Below, piece by piece: positions 48,033 to 56,612 of a DNA stretch of 64,000 bases; positions within the stretch are counted from its first letter, which is position 1; each line of letters opens with the position of its first letter. The notes beneath the pieces are model-generated. The model had not been told where the DNA came from. It saw only the letters and a program-made list of their open reading frames with translations, and did no database searches. The position numbers were made by a program, and so were the translations under genes. Source of the stretch: Candidatus Binatia bacterium (GTDB lineage Bacteria > Desulfobacterota > Binatia > UBA9968 > JAJDTQ01); contig OX638375.1 in the NCBI GenBank assembly GCA_951813575.1, positions 2,991,042 through 3,055,041 on the forward strand, read 5' to 3'.

Positions 48033-48812
48033 CTAAAGGACCTTGACCTCGGCCAGGAAATCCGCGATCCGCTTGCCGCCTTCGCCGTCGTCCTCCACCA
48101 CGTCGCCGGCCTCGCGCTTGGGCGGCCTGCCGATCTCCAGCACCTTCTCCCGGGCTCCCTGCTCCCCCACGTCGTCCGCCGCAAGCCCCAGGTCCTCCAC
48201 CGACATTTGCAGGATCTCTTTCCGCTTGGCCGCCATGATGCCCTTTAGCTGGGGGTAGCGCGGCTCGTTGATGCCGCTCGTGACCGTCACCAGCGCCGGA
48301 AGTTCCGCCTCGACCACGTCGTAGCCGCTCTCGCTCTGGCGCTTGATGGTGAGGGTGTTCCCTTCCACGGTCATCTCGTTGGCGAAGGTCACCGGCGGGA
48401 CCCCCAGCAGCCGCGCGAGTTGGCCCGGCACGATGCCGGAGTAGCTGTCGCTGCTCTCGGTGCCGCAGATGATGAGGTCGAAGGGCTTCTTCCCGATGGC
48501 CGCGGCCAGGGCCTTGGCGGTGGCCAAAGCGTCCGACCCCGCCAGCGCATCGTCGAAGATGTGGACCGCGGAGGTGGCCCCCATGGCCAGCGCCGTCCGT
48601 ATGCCGATGGTGATTTCGTTGAACCCCATGGTCACCAACGTGACGGTGCCGCCCTCCTTCTCCATGAGCCGCAGCGCCTCTTCCACCGCGCTGGCCGCGG
48701 CCGGGTCCAGCTCGTGGGCGACGCCCTTGCGGATCATCCGCCTGGTGGCGGGGTCGATCTCGACGGTGACGGTGCTGGCAGGGATAATCTTGCCGCAGAC
48801 GACAATGTCCAA
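48033..48812 (-). CDS. etfB: electron transfer flavoprotein beta subunit
   Basis: A 259-residue protein with the EtfB signature VTVEIDPATRRMIRKG at the start and the AMP-binding region SGINEPRYPQLKGIMAAKRK. The start is a TTG at 48812 (LDIVVCGKIIP) with GGAGG 9 bases upstream; the longer frame from 48938 is unlikely. It overlaps no gene but is followed directly by etfA. Confidence 0.95.
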   Translation of the reverse strand: MDIVVCGKIIPASTVTVEIDPATRRMIRKGVAHELDPAAASAVEEALRLMEKEGGTVTLVTMGFNEITIGIRTALAMGATSAVHIFDDALAGSDALATAKALAAAIGKKPFDLIICGTESSDSYSGIVPGQLARLLGVPPVTFANEMTVEGNTLTIKRQSESGYDVVEAELPALVTVTSGINEPRYPQLKGIMAAKRKEILQMSVEDLGLAADDVGEQGAREKVLEIGRPPKREAGDVVEDDGEGGKRIADFLAEVKVL

Positions 48813-48909
48813 GGGTGCGAACCTCCGGTAAGGGTAGTGGGAGCCGGCCGCGCCGGCCAGGACACGTGCTGGAGAAAGTTGGCGGGTGAAGCTCGGGTTT
48901 CCGGAGCGG

Positions 48910-49098
48910 CTACTCCAGCCACTCGGAGACTTTCCCATCCATCACCATGTCCAGGACCTCCTTGCAGTCCTGGAGGGCCTGGTCCACGATTTTCTCGTCC
49001 TTGATGTTGGGTATCGCCTTGCTGACGGCCCCGTGGATGGCGGTGATGCAGTCCTTCAGGTGCTCGTCCAGCTCGTCGGTGTTGGGTGCTTTCGTCAT
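48910..49098 (-). CDS. 62-aa acidic protein in the di-iron/ETF operon
   Basis: A small helical protein, MTKAPNTDELDEHLKDCITA onward, with two Cys (one near each third) and a negative charge. It starts 13 bases after the di-iron gene and ends 97 bases before etfB. I do not recognise the family. The position between an oxygenase-like protein and ETF suggests an effector or electron-coupling subunit (inference). Confidence 0.7.
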   Translation of the reverse strand: MTKAPNTDELDEHLKDCITAIHGAVSKAIPNIKDEKIVDQALQDCKEVLDMVMDGKVSEWLE

Positions 49099-49111
49099 GT
49101 CGGGTTCAGTC

Positions 49112-49828
49112 TCAGGTATAGAGTCGCCCCTCGTTGGGGTCGGGGATCTCGAGGCCCATGTCCGAGATGAGAGCGTTGACCTCCGTGGTGTACTGCTCCC
49201 GCTGCTGGGCGTTGGTGCGTCTCTTGAGACCCCAGTAGCGGTACCGTTCGGAACGCCTGGACTCGTTCCTGCCGAACATGTCGAGTCCCTTGACGTACCA
49301 GTAGTTGATGGACTTCTGGACACGTTCCTTCGATTCGTCGCCCTTGCCCGCCATCTCCCGGGTCAGATTGGTGCCGAAGTCGATGTGGCCGATCTCTTCC
49401 TGCTCCATGGTGGGGAGGATCTCGGCGAGGGGAAGGTAGCTGCAGTCCTCGAACTCTTCGAGCTGGTAGGCGCCCACCCGATCAATCAGGAAGCCGAAGA
49501 CGGCGAAGTCTTCCCAGGTGGTGATCTTGCCGCGGAAGGCCTCCACGTAGCGCTTCTGGTTCGGCCAGCTCAGGACGTACGATACGTCCTCGCCGATGTC
49601 GCCAGCCAGACGGGCCATCTTCCGGTAGTGGTCCACCTCTTCGGCGGCCGTGCGGGCCACCACGAGCTGGTCCAGCTTCGACGGTGCGTTGGGAAGCATG
49701 TCCTCGATGTAGAGGTGCGGCCCGCCGATCTCGCAGTCGCACTGGATCGCAAGCACCCGCTTCAGCAGATCCTGGTACTCCGGATCCATCTTCTCGAAGT
49801 CCTTGAGATCGACCTTGTCGGTGAACAT
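49112..49828 (-). CDS. PaaA/PaaC-family ferritin-like di-iron protein
   Basis: A 238-residue helical protein resembling phenylacetic acid catabolic (PaaA/PaaC, PF05138-type) proteins. Candidate iron ligands are E33 (CDCEIGG), E64-x2-H67 (EEVDHYRKM), E124 and E145-x2-H148 (EQEEIGHIDFG). Unlike the Paa set there are no PaaB, PaaD or reductase PaaE genes. Instead a 62-aa protein and EtfBA follow on the same strand. It may be an oxygenase or an oxidase using ETF electrons (inference). Confidence 0.85.
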   Translation of the reverse strand: MFTDKVDLKDFEKMDPEYQDLLKRVLAIQCDCEIGGPHLYIEDMLPNAPSKLDQLVVARTAAEEVDHYRKMARLAGDIGEDVSYVLSWPNQKRYVEAFRGKITTWEDFAVFGFLIDRVGAYQLEEFEDCSYLPLAEILPTMEQEEIGHIDFGTNLTREMAGKGDESKERVQKSINYWYVKGLDMFGRNESRRSERYRYWGLKRRTNAQQREQYTTEVNALISDMGLEIPDPNEGRLYT

Positions 49829-50029
49829 GGTATGTCTCCTATATGCTATAGCAACTGAGAATCGGGTTAGCAGAAGCCTATATCGAACGCAAGCGCAGTT
49901 CCGGGAAGGTTGATTCCGGTGCGGAAACTACCTTAGTATGCGGTGATCACATGGTATTCGAACCTGCGGCTCCCGCGGGATTGGTGGCCTCGACGGCTAG
50001 GAGACGTTGACCAAGAGAGGAGAAACAGG
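49829..50029. other. intergenic region between divergent genes
   Basis: About 200 bases hold the promoters of the di-iron operon and of the DUF4189 gene. No further gene, repeat or RNA is apparent. Confidence 0.4.
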
Positions 50030-50398
50030 ATGAGGAAGAAATTGTCCTTCGCGATAGCAGCACTGGTTCTAGCGATCCCATCCTTGTCCTTGGCGTTCGG
50101 TGCCCTTGCGATTGATTTGAGGCAGGGCAATCAATGGGGATGGGCTGTCAACTATTCCACGAGGGCCGCTGCAGACCAACGCGCATTGAGCGAGTGCGGA
50201 TACGGTTGCAGCATCGTCATGCGTTTCTCGAACACTTGCGCTGCGTATGCCGCTGACCAGGCGCGCGGGAGCACTGCGTATGGGTGGTCGTCCGGGAGCA
50301 GTAGCTCATCTGCTGTCCAGAATCGAGCTCTGCGGGAATGCCGGTCTCGTGGTGGAGCAAGGTCCAACTGCATCGTAAGGGTCTGGGGATGTGATTAG
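50030..50398 (+). CDS. DUF4189 secreted protein
   Basis: A 122-residue protein with a signal peptide (residues 1 to about 22, LVLAIPSLSLA) and a DUF4189 domain. Conserved cysteine pairs are in SECGYGCSIVMRFSNTCAAY and RECRSRGGARSNCIVRVWGC. AGGAGAAACAGG precedes the ATG at 50030. The family is common in secreted or periplasmic proteins and its function is unknown. Four to six cysteines could form disulfides. Confidence 0.85.
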   Translation: MRKKLSFAIAALVLAIPSLSLAFGALAIDLRQGNQWGWAVNYSTRAAADQRALSECGYGCSIVMRFSNTCAAYAADQARGSTAYGWSSGSSSSSAVQNRALRECRSRGGARSNCIVRVWGCD

Positions 50399-50537
50399 AA
50401 CCGCCGTTTGCGGTGCCTGGACCGATTCCGAACCGGGGTGCGGTCGCGACGGAAGAATTGTTGCGGGATGGCGCTGAGTACGTACACCGAGACCACCGCA
50501 AACCGTAAGACTTGACTGCTTGAGCAGGTCGGAAAAC

Positions 50538-51191
50538 ATGCCGGATCGCGTGCTCGGCAGCGTGACGGTACCGAAGAACTCCGGATGGGCCTCCACCGTG
50601 AGGAAGGGGCAGTGCATCCGTGTGATGGGCAGGTCGGTGGTGGACTTTGTCGCCTTCAACCTGCACGATCTCACCGAGCGTTTCGATCAGGCCCGCACCA
50701 AGACCAACCAGGCCAAGCTCTTCATCAGCACCGGCGACCAACTCCTGTCCAAGCTCAACAAGCCGCTTCTGACCATCGTGGCGGACACGTTCCATGAAGG
50801 GCGGCACGACCTGCAGAAGGGCATGTGCAGCCGCAAGCGGTTCGAGCTGGTGGCCGCGGGCCTCGCCCATCGGAACTTCATCGAAGGGGTCGATCCCAAT
50901 CCCAAGAGGCCGGAGGACATCCCCACCCACGGCTGCTACGAGAACCTGTCGGAGGCCGTGCGTCCGTGGGACATTGCTCCCGTGGACATCCCGAGCCCGT
51001 TCAACATCTTTCAGACCATGCGCATCGACGCGGACACGGGCGCCATGTTCGACACCTTCGTCCGCCCGAAGGAGGAGGCCCACGTGGACTTCCGCGCCGA
51101 GATGGATTGTCTGGTGGCCCTCAGCGCCTGCCCGGAATCCGGCCGGGGGCAGGCGGTCCGGGTGGAGATATTCGAACCGGAGGACCGCTGA
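50538..51191 (+). CDS. DUF1989/urea carboxylase-associated family protein (copy 1)
   Basis: A 217-residue protein of the DUF1989 family, once called urea-carboxylase-associated. It shows VPKNSGWASTVRKGQCIRV, FDQARTKTNQ, HDLQKGMCS, HGCYENL and IPSPFNIFQTM. In other bacteria related pairs form carboxyguanidine deiminase in guanidine breakdown. No guanidine/urea carboxylase or allophanate hydrolase is in this window, so the reaction is unknown. It is 2 bases before the degenerate M20 gene. A second copy is at 61707. Confidence 0.85.
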   Translation: MPDRVLGSVTVPKNSGWASTVRKGQCIRVMGRSVVDFVAFNLHDLTERFDQARTKTNQAKLFISTGDQLLSKLNKPLLTIVADTFHEGRHDLQKGMCSRKRFELVAAGLAHRNFIEGVDPNPKRPEDIPTHGCYENLSEAVRPWDIAPVDIPSPFNIFQTMRIDADTGAMFDTFVRPKEEAHVDFRAEMDCLVALSACPESGRGQAVRVEIFEPEDR

Positions 51192-51193
51192 TC

Positions 51194-52390
51194 ATGGATG
51201 GCCGCGAAGCCTTCCGTATTGCCGACGAGTATGTCCACGATCCCGAGCTGGAAGCGCTGTTCACCGAGTTGCTGCGGGTGCCGTCGGAGCACAAAGATCT
51301 CATGGAGGCGGACCCGGCGGTAAAGGCGTTCGTGGCGGAGGTGGTGGCGCCACGGCTTGAAGCTCTCACCGGGGTGGCGCCACGGACCGACGGCATGGGC
51401 AATTTGCTCTGGCGGCTCGGCCCGGCCGAGGCCGACCCGGCGGAAGGCCTGCTCTTCATGGGCTACGCCATGACCTTCCCGGCGGGCTCGATGCCGGAGC
51501 CGTTCTCGGGAAAGGTCGTGCCCGGGGAGCCCTACGGGCTTCAGGGGCCATGTGTGTGGGGCCGGGGCGGCTGCGAGCAGAAGGCGGCGCTGGCGGCCAT
51601 GCTGGCGGCGGCGGCCGCGGTGCGGCGCTCGGGCCGGGAGTTGGCGTGTCCACTTTTTCTGGCCGTGAGCACGGCCGGGGAGACGGGACGGCACGATGCG
51701 GCCCGGTACATGCTGGAGCAGGACGGTCTAACGGCCCGTTACGGCGTCGTCGGCCTCGGCACCACCAACCGGGTCTGTCTCGGCAACAAGGGCCGGGTCG
51801 ACGTGGACGTGGTGGTGCGCGGCAAGTCCTGCCACAGCAGCACGCCGTGGGCCGGGGTCAACGCGGTGGACGGAGCGCGGGCGGTGCTGGAGCGCCTGGA
51901 CGGCCTGGTGGACGGCATCGCGCACCCCCAGTTGGGGGAGGCGAGCCTGGTGGCCACCCACATCGAGAGCGGACCCGACATCCTCCACACCATCCAGGAC
52001 CATTGCCGGCTTACGCTCGACCGGCGTCTCATGCCGGGCGAGGACCCGGCGGATGCCTTGTCCGCCATCACCCGTGCCCTGGCGGACCTGGAGCCCTGGC
52101 AGGTGGAGGTTACCCAGGGCAACTTCATGTATCCCGCCGCGGTGTCGGAAGACAGCGAGGTGGCCGTGGCCCTCGCCGCGGCGCGCGAGTTGGCGGGGGA
52201 GACCGGGCCGCCGTTGTGGTTCCCGGCGGCGCTGGACGCGGGCTACCTGAACGAGAAGGGCATCGAGACCGTCATGTTCGGACCCGGAGACCTGGCCTTC
52301 GCCCACACCGACGCCGAGGTAGTGCCGCTGGAGCAGGTACGGCGAGCCGCCAGGGTCTACGCTACGGCCGCCCTCCGAATGCTCGCTTAA
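51194..52390 (+). CDS. M20-family peptidase homologue with degenerate metal site
   Basis: A 398-residue protein with the M20 two-domain fold. The bacterial exopeptidase dimerisation domain is present (GKSCHSSTPWAGVNAVDGARAVLERL), as is the C-terminal AHTDAEVVPLEQV. In active M20 enzymes the first ligand motif is GHxDxVP; here it is GYAMTFP (Y91, M93), so the His and Asp are gone. The second Asp appears as E128 in GRGGCEQKA. The protein probably is not a standard zinc peptidase. It starts 2 bases after the DUF1989 gene, suggesting a joint role. Confidence 0.85.
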   Translation: MDGREAFRIADEYVHDPELEALFTELLRVPSEHKDLMEADPAVKAFVAEVVAPRLEALTGVAPRTDGMGNLLWRLGPAEADPAEGLLFMGYAMTFPAGSMPEPFSGKVVPGEPYGLQGPCVWGRGGCEQKAALAAMLAAAAAVRRSGRELACPLFLAVSTAGETGRHDAARYMLEQDGLTARYGVVGLGTTNRVCLGNKGRVDVDVVVRGKSCHSSTPWAGVNAVDGARAVLERLDGLVDGIAHPQLGEASLVATHIESGPDILHTIQDHCRLTLDRRLMPGEDPADALSAITRALADLEPWQVEVTQGNFMYPAAVSEDSEVAVALAAARELAGETGPPLWFPAALDAGYLNEKGIETVMFGPGDLAFAHTDAEVVPLEQVRRAARVYATAALRMLA

Positions 52391-52435
52391 CCCTGCTCGG
52401 AACAGACGAACGTCCAAGACAACCCCCCGGAAACA

Positions 52436-52481
52436 GAAAGGGACCCTCCCGATGTCTCGCGACATCGAAAGGGTCCCTTTC
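52436..52481. terminator. strong hairpin between convergent genes
   Basis: GAAAGGGACCC (52436-52446) pairs with GGGTCCCTTTC (52471-52481), with an inner GATGTC/GACATC pair. Neither side has a long T tract, so it may act as a weak bidirectional terminator for the M20 gene and the last binding-protein gene. A related hairpin sits at 53586-53637. Confidence 0.55.
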
Positions 52482-52512
52482 GCCGTTGAGGTGAAGATGC
52501 CGGCCGTCGGGC

Positions 52513-53535
52513 CTACTTCTTCGTCCAGCCCTTGTTGTTGTACCAGGCCAGGGCCTTGTCGTAGAACTCCTGGAACATGATCTGGTCGACTGGCGGGACC
52601 TTGGTGTCCTTGGCGATGGACTTGGTCCAGAATGCCGACTCGATGTAGGCTTCGATGCCCCCGGGGGTCGCCTGACAGCGATCCGGGATGGATTTTGCTT
52701 CCACCACCTCGATCTCGTACATCTTCTTGGCGATGTGCGGCTTGTTGCGCATCACGTTCTGGTAGACGTTCAGCACTTCTTCAGCATTCTTCGGGTCGTT
52801 GACAAAGGCACATCCGCGAATGAGGGTGCCCATCAGGGCGGTGGCCTTTTCAGGGTTGTCCTTGATGAAGTTCTTGTTCATGGCGAGTTGCAGGAACGCG
52901 TATTCCTTGACGAACTGTTCCGCGGCGCCGAGAACGCTCAGGCCCGCATCGCGGGCGGCCAGCATCTTGCCGAAGGTGAGCGAGCCCACGTCGATCTTGC
53001 CGGCCTTGACGCCGGCCAACCGCGCGGACGATCCGCCGACCTTGACCAGACGCACGTCCTTCTCCGGGATGCCCGCGTTCTGCAGCAGCTTGAGGGAGAC
53101 GTAGACGTTGCCGGACGTGGGCGAGCTGATGCCCACCTTCACCGGCCGCGGCAGGTCCTTGTAGGACTTGACGTGCTTACCGCCCACGAGCCAGTAGGGC
53201 AGGGTGTTCAGCTCGGTGCCGACGATGCGGATGTTGCTGCCCGGTCGAATGGCCAGCGCGATGTTGTCATCGGACCCGAAGAAGGGGAGCTGACCCCGTT
53301 CCAGAGCGAGGACCGCGGCATTCTCACCACCCGAGACCGAGTAGACCCTCGCATCGTAGCCGATGTCCTTGAAGAAACCCTTGTGGATGGCTACCTGCTC
53401 CACCAGCGACGTGGTGGAGTTCGTCTGCGCCACCGGGATGCGAAGCTTCTCCTGCGCGAGCGCCTGGCCGCCCAACAGCAGTCCCGCCCCCACCAGGGTT
53501 GTGACAATTCCTTTTGCGATCCTCTTGGCCCTCAT
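52513..53535 (-). CDS. ABC transporter substrate-binding protein, NMT1/SsuA-like (copy 1)
   Basis: A 340-residue periplasmic binding protein with signal peptide (residues 1 to about 27, GGQALA). It shares the SVSGGENAAVLALERGQLPFF, VKVGISSPTSGNVYVSLKLL and GGSSARLAGVKAGKIDVGSL blocks with the two upstream paralogues. Two conserved cysteines occur in RGCAFVND and DRCQ. It belongs to the TauA/SsuA/NMT1 type that feeds nitrogen- or sulfur-compound importers. It is the distal of three tandem copies in the operon. Confidence 0.92.
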   Translation of the reverse strand: MRAKRIAKGIVTTLVGAGLLLGGQALAQEKLRIPVAQTNSTTSLVEQVAIHKGFFKDIGYDARVYSVSGGENAAVLALERGQLPFFGSDDNIALAIRPGSNIRIVGTELNTLPYWLVGGKHVKSYKDLPRPVKVGISSPTSGNVYVSLKLLQNAGIPEKDVRLVKVGGSSARLAGVKAGKIDVGSLTFGKMLAARDAGLSVLGAAEQFVKEYAFLQLAMNKNFIKDNPEKATALMGTLIRGCAFVNDPKNAEEVLNVYQNVMRNKPHIAKKMYEIEVVEAKSIPDRCQATPGGIEAYIESAFWTKSIAKDTKVPPVDQIMFQEFYDKALAWYNNKGWTKK

Positions 53536-53585
53536 ATGTTTCCTCCTTCTGCAGGTTGGTTGTTAACGGCCACTCTCGTGGGCAT

Positions 53586-53637
53586 AAAGAGGGACCCTTC
53601 CGATGTCCCGTGGGGCATCAGAGGGATCCCCCTCTTT
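53586..53637. terminator. hairpin between the first and second binding-protein genes
   Basis: AAAGAGGG (53586-53593) pairs with CCCTCTTT (53630-53637), with an inner GATGTCCC/GGGGCATC pair. It resembles the hairpin at 52436-52481 and may cut transcript levels between paralogues. Confidence 0.5.
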
Positions 53638-53663
53638 GCAACACCTATCGCTGTGACTTTACC

Positions 53664-54683
53664 TTACTTCTTCATCCAGCCCTTGTTCTTGTACCAAGCC
53701 AGCGCCCGGTCATAGAACTCGGGGAACATGATGTCCTTTGCGGGCGGAATCTTGGTGTCCGCCGCGATGGACTTACTCCAGACGGCCGACTCGATGTACG
53801 CTTTGATAGCCGACTCGGTGATCTGGCACCGGTTGGGGATGGACCCTCCGAGCACCTCGATCTCGTACATCTCCTTACCGATGTCGTCGGGGTTGCGCAT
53901 GACCTTCGTGATGACGTGCATCACCTCTTCCTTGTTCTTGGGGTCGTTCACGAAGGCACACCCGCGGATCAGGGTGCCGAACATGGCCTCGGCCTTGTCC
54001 GGGTTGTCCTTGATGTAGTTCTTGTTCATGGCGAGTTGAAGGAATGCGTATTCCTTGACGAACTGGTTCGCTGCGCCCAGGATCGACAAGTCCGCCTTCT
54101 TGGCTCGCAGCATCATGCCGAACGTCAGCGAGCCGACGTCGATCTTGCCGCCCTTCACGCCCGCCAACCGCGCCGACGATCCCCCGACCTTGACCAGGCG
54201 GGTGTCCTTCTGGGGTACGCCGGCCGCCTCGAGGAGCTTGAGGGACACATAGACGTTACCGGAGGTGGGAGAGCTGATCCCGACCTTCACCGGCCGCGGC
54301 AGGTCCTTGTAGGACTTGACGTGTTTCCCGGCCACCAGCCAGTACGGCAACACGTTCATCTCGCTGCCGATGACTCGAATGTTGCTGCCCTTTCGGATGG
54401 CCAGGGGGATATTGTCATCCGAGCCGAAGAAGGGGAGCTGGCCCCGTTCCAGGGCGAGGACGGCGGCGTTCTCACCACCCGATACCGAGTAGACTCTGGC
54501 GTTGTAGCCGATCTCCTTGAAGAAGCCCTTGTAGATGGCCGTCTGCTCCACCAGGGCGGTGGTGGTGCTGGTCATCGCGACGGGGATGCGGAGATCCTCC
54601 TGTGCGAGCACCTGGCCTCCCCATAACAGGCTGACTCCCAGAACGGCCGCGGCGATTCCTTTTGCAATGCGCTTATGTTTCAT
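53664..54683 (-). CDS. ABC transporter substrate-binding protein, NMT1/SsuA-like (copy 2)
   Basis: A 339-residue paralogue of the flanking copies with the same signal peptide type (VLGVSLLWGGQVLA). It carries the shared ISSPTSGNVYVSLKLLE and GGSSARLAGVKGGKIDVGSL blocks. It differs in ligand-side segments (DDNIPLAIRKGSN versus IALAIRPGSN), suggesting altered specificity. It starts 19 bases upstream of the hairpin-separated copy and 16 bases after copy 3. Confidence 0.92.
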   Translation of the reverse strand: MKHKRIAKGIAAAVLGVSLLWGGQVLAQEDLRIPVAMTSTTTALVEQTAIYKGFFKEIGYNARVYSVSGGENAAVLALERGQLPFFGSDDNIPLAIRKGSNIRVIGSEMNVLPYWLVAGKHVKSYKDLPRPVKVGISSPTSGNVYVSLKLLEAAGVPQKDTRLVKVGGSSARLAGVKGGKIDVGSLTFGMMLRAKKADLSILGAANQFVKEYAFLQLAMNKNYIKDNPDKAEAMFGTLIRGCAFVNDPKNKEEVMHVITKVMRNPDDIGKEMYEIEVLGGSIPNRCQITESAIKAYIESAVWSKSIAADTKIPPAKDIMFPEFYDRALAWYKNKGWMKK

Positions 54684-54699
54684 GCGTAGTCCTCCTTCG

Positions 54700-55722
54700 C
54701 TACTTTTTCATCCAGCCCTTGTTGTCGTACCAGGCAAGGCCCTTGGCGTAGAACTCGGGGAACAGGATCTGGTCGATGGGCGGAACCTTCGTGTCCGCTG
54801 CTATGGACTTGGTCCAGAAGGCCGAATCGAGGAAGGCCTTGATGCCCGCCTCGGTGCCCTGGCAGCGGTCCGGGATGTGCTTGCTCTGGATCACCTCGAT
54901 CTCGTACATCTCCTGGGCCAGGTTCGGCTTGTTGCGCATGACCTTCGTGAGGACGTGCATCACCTCTTCCTTGTTCTTCGGGTCGTTGACGTACGCACAT
55001 CCGCGGATGAGGGTGCCGAACATGGCCGTGGCCTTGTCCGGATTGTCCTTGATGTAGTTCCTGTTCATGCCGAGTTGCGTGAAAGCGTATTCCTTCACGA
55101 ACTGGTTGGCGGCGCCGAGGATCGTCAGGTTCGCCTCCCTGGCGCGCAGCATGTTGCCGAAGGTCAGCGAGCCCACGTCGATCTTGCCCGCCTTGACGCC
55201 CGCCAGGCGCGCCGACGACCCGCCGACCTTCACCAGGCGCACGTCCTTTCTGTCGATGCCGGCGTTCTCGAGCAGCTTGAGGGACACGTAGACATTGCCC
55301 GAGGTGGGCGAGCTGATGCCCACTTTCACGGGCCGCGGCAGGTCCTTGTACGACTTGACGTGTTTCCCGCCCACCAGCCAGTAGGGCAGCGTGTTCATCA
55401 AGGTGCCGACGACCCGGATGTTGCTGCCGGGACGAATGGCCAGGGGAACGACGTCGTCCGAGCTGAAGAAGGGGAGCTGACCCCGTTCCAGGGCCAGCAC
55501 GGCGGCGTTCTCGCCGCCCGACACCGAGTAGACTGCGGCGTCGTAGCCGATCTCCTTGAACCAGCCCTTGTGGATGCCCATCTGCTGCACCAGCGCGGTG
55601 CTCGAGTTGGGGGACGCTACCGGGATGCGGAGCTTCTCCAGGGCCAGCGCGTGGCCGGCGAACAACAGGCATGCCCCCAGAAAGGCTGCGGCGATTCCTC
55701 TTGCGACAAGTTCACGTGTCAT
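54700..55722 (-). CDS. ABC transporter substrate-binding protein, NMT1/SsuA-like (copy 3)
   Basis: A 340-residue paralogue with signal peptide ending HALA. It is the copy next to the ATPase gene. The residues DDVVPLAIRPGSN differ from the other copies at the probable ligand site. Two cysteines are conserved (RGCAYVNDP and DRCQG). The upstream ATPase and permeases supply the transport machinery. Confidence 0.92.
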   Translation of the reverse strand: MTRELVARGIAAAFLGACLLFAGHALALEKLRIPVASPNSSTALVQQMGIHKGWFKEIGYDAAVYSVSGGENAAVLALERGQLPFFSSDDVVPLAIRPGSNIRVVGTLMNTLPYWLVGGKHVKSYKDLPRPVKVGISSPTSGNVYVSLKLLENAGIDRKDVRLVKVGGSSARLAGVKAGKIDVGSLTFGNMLRAREANLTILGAANQFVKEYAFTQLGMNRNYIKDNPDKATAMFGTLIRGCAYVNDPKNKEEVMHVLTKVMRNKPNLAQEMYEIEVIQSKHIPDRCQGTEAGIKAFLDSAFWTKSIAADTKVPPIDQILFPEFYAKGLAWYDNKGWMKK

Positions 55723-55817
55723 TGGCTTCCCTCCTTGTTTGTGAGATTCAGCCCAGAACTTCGCGTTATTGCCGGTGCATGGGGAATGGTGCCTGCAGGG
55801 TGCCGCCGGGAACCGGA

Positions 55818-56609
55818 CTACTCCTCCATGGCCTTGCGGGCCTCGTCCGCGAGCAGCTCCCAGATGTCGTGCTTGATCTGCAGGAACTCGGGTTCTTCCT
55901 TGACTCGTAGCGTGCGGGGGGTGGGAAAGGGGACCTTGATTTCCTTCATGATGGTCCCCGGCCTGAAGCTGAAACAGAACACGACGTCGGAAAGAAACAC
56001 GGCCTCCTCGATGTCGTGGGTCACGAAGATCACGATCTTGCCGGAGTTCTTCCAGTCCACCATGCGCTGGAGCTCCTCCTGCATGAGCAGCCGCGTCTGT
56101 GCGTCCAGCGATGCGAAGGGCTCGTCCATCAGAAGGATTTCGGGGTTCACGGCCAGTGCCCGGGCGAGGTTCACCCGCTGCTGCATGCCGCCGGAAAGCT
56201 CGTGAGGGTAGTGGCTCTCGAAGCCCCGCAAGCCGACGATCTGCGTGTACTTGTCACAAATCTCGCGCCGCTCGGTGGCGGACATGCCGCGGTCGTTCTC
56301 GATGCCGAACTGGATGTTGTCGGTAACGTTCCGCCAGGGCAGCAACAGGGCCTGCTGGAACACCACCGCCTTGTTGGGCGTAGGGCCGACCACCTCGTCC
56401 CCGTCGAGAAGGATGCGGCCCCTGGTGGGGGGAAGCAGTCCGTGGATCATGTGCAGCATGGTGGTCTTGCCGCATCCGCTGGGACCCACGAACGAATAGA
56501 ACGTCCCCGGCCGGAGATCCATGTCGATGCCGCCCACGGCATGGACGGTCTCCCCGGTGGGTTTCATGAAAGTCTTGTGGACTTGCTCTACCTGAATCGA
56601 TGATGACAC
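55818..56609 (-). CDS. ABC transporter ATP-binding protein (TauB/SsuB-like)
   Basis: A 263-residue ATPase with Walker A GPSGCGKTTMLHMI, Q-loop region, signature ELSGGMQQRVNLARAL and Walker B ILLMDEPFASLD. It belongs to the nitrate/sulfonate/taurine-type importers. It starts 3 bases after the second permease stop and precedes three binding-protein genes. It energises uptake through the two permeases. Confidence 0.95.
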   Translation of the reverse strand: MSSSIQVEQVHKTFMKPTGETVHAVGGIDMDLRPGTFYSFVGPSGCGKTTMLHMIHGLLPPTRGRILLDGDEVVGPTPNKAVVFQQALLLPWRNVTDNIQFGIENDRGMSATERREICDKYTQIVGLRGFESHYPHELSGGMQQRVNLARALAVNPEILLMDEPFASLDAQTRLLMQEELQRMVDWKNSGKIVIFVTHDIEEAVFLSDVVFCFSFRPGTIMKEIKVPFPTPRTLRVKEEPEFLQIKHDIWELLADEARKAMEE

Positions 56610-56612
56610 GAA

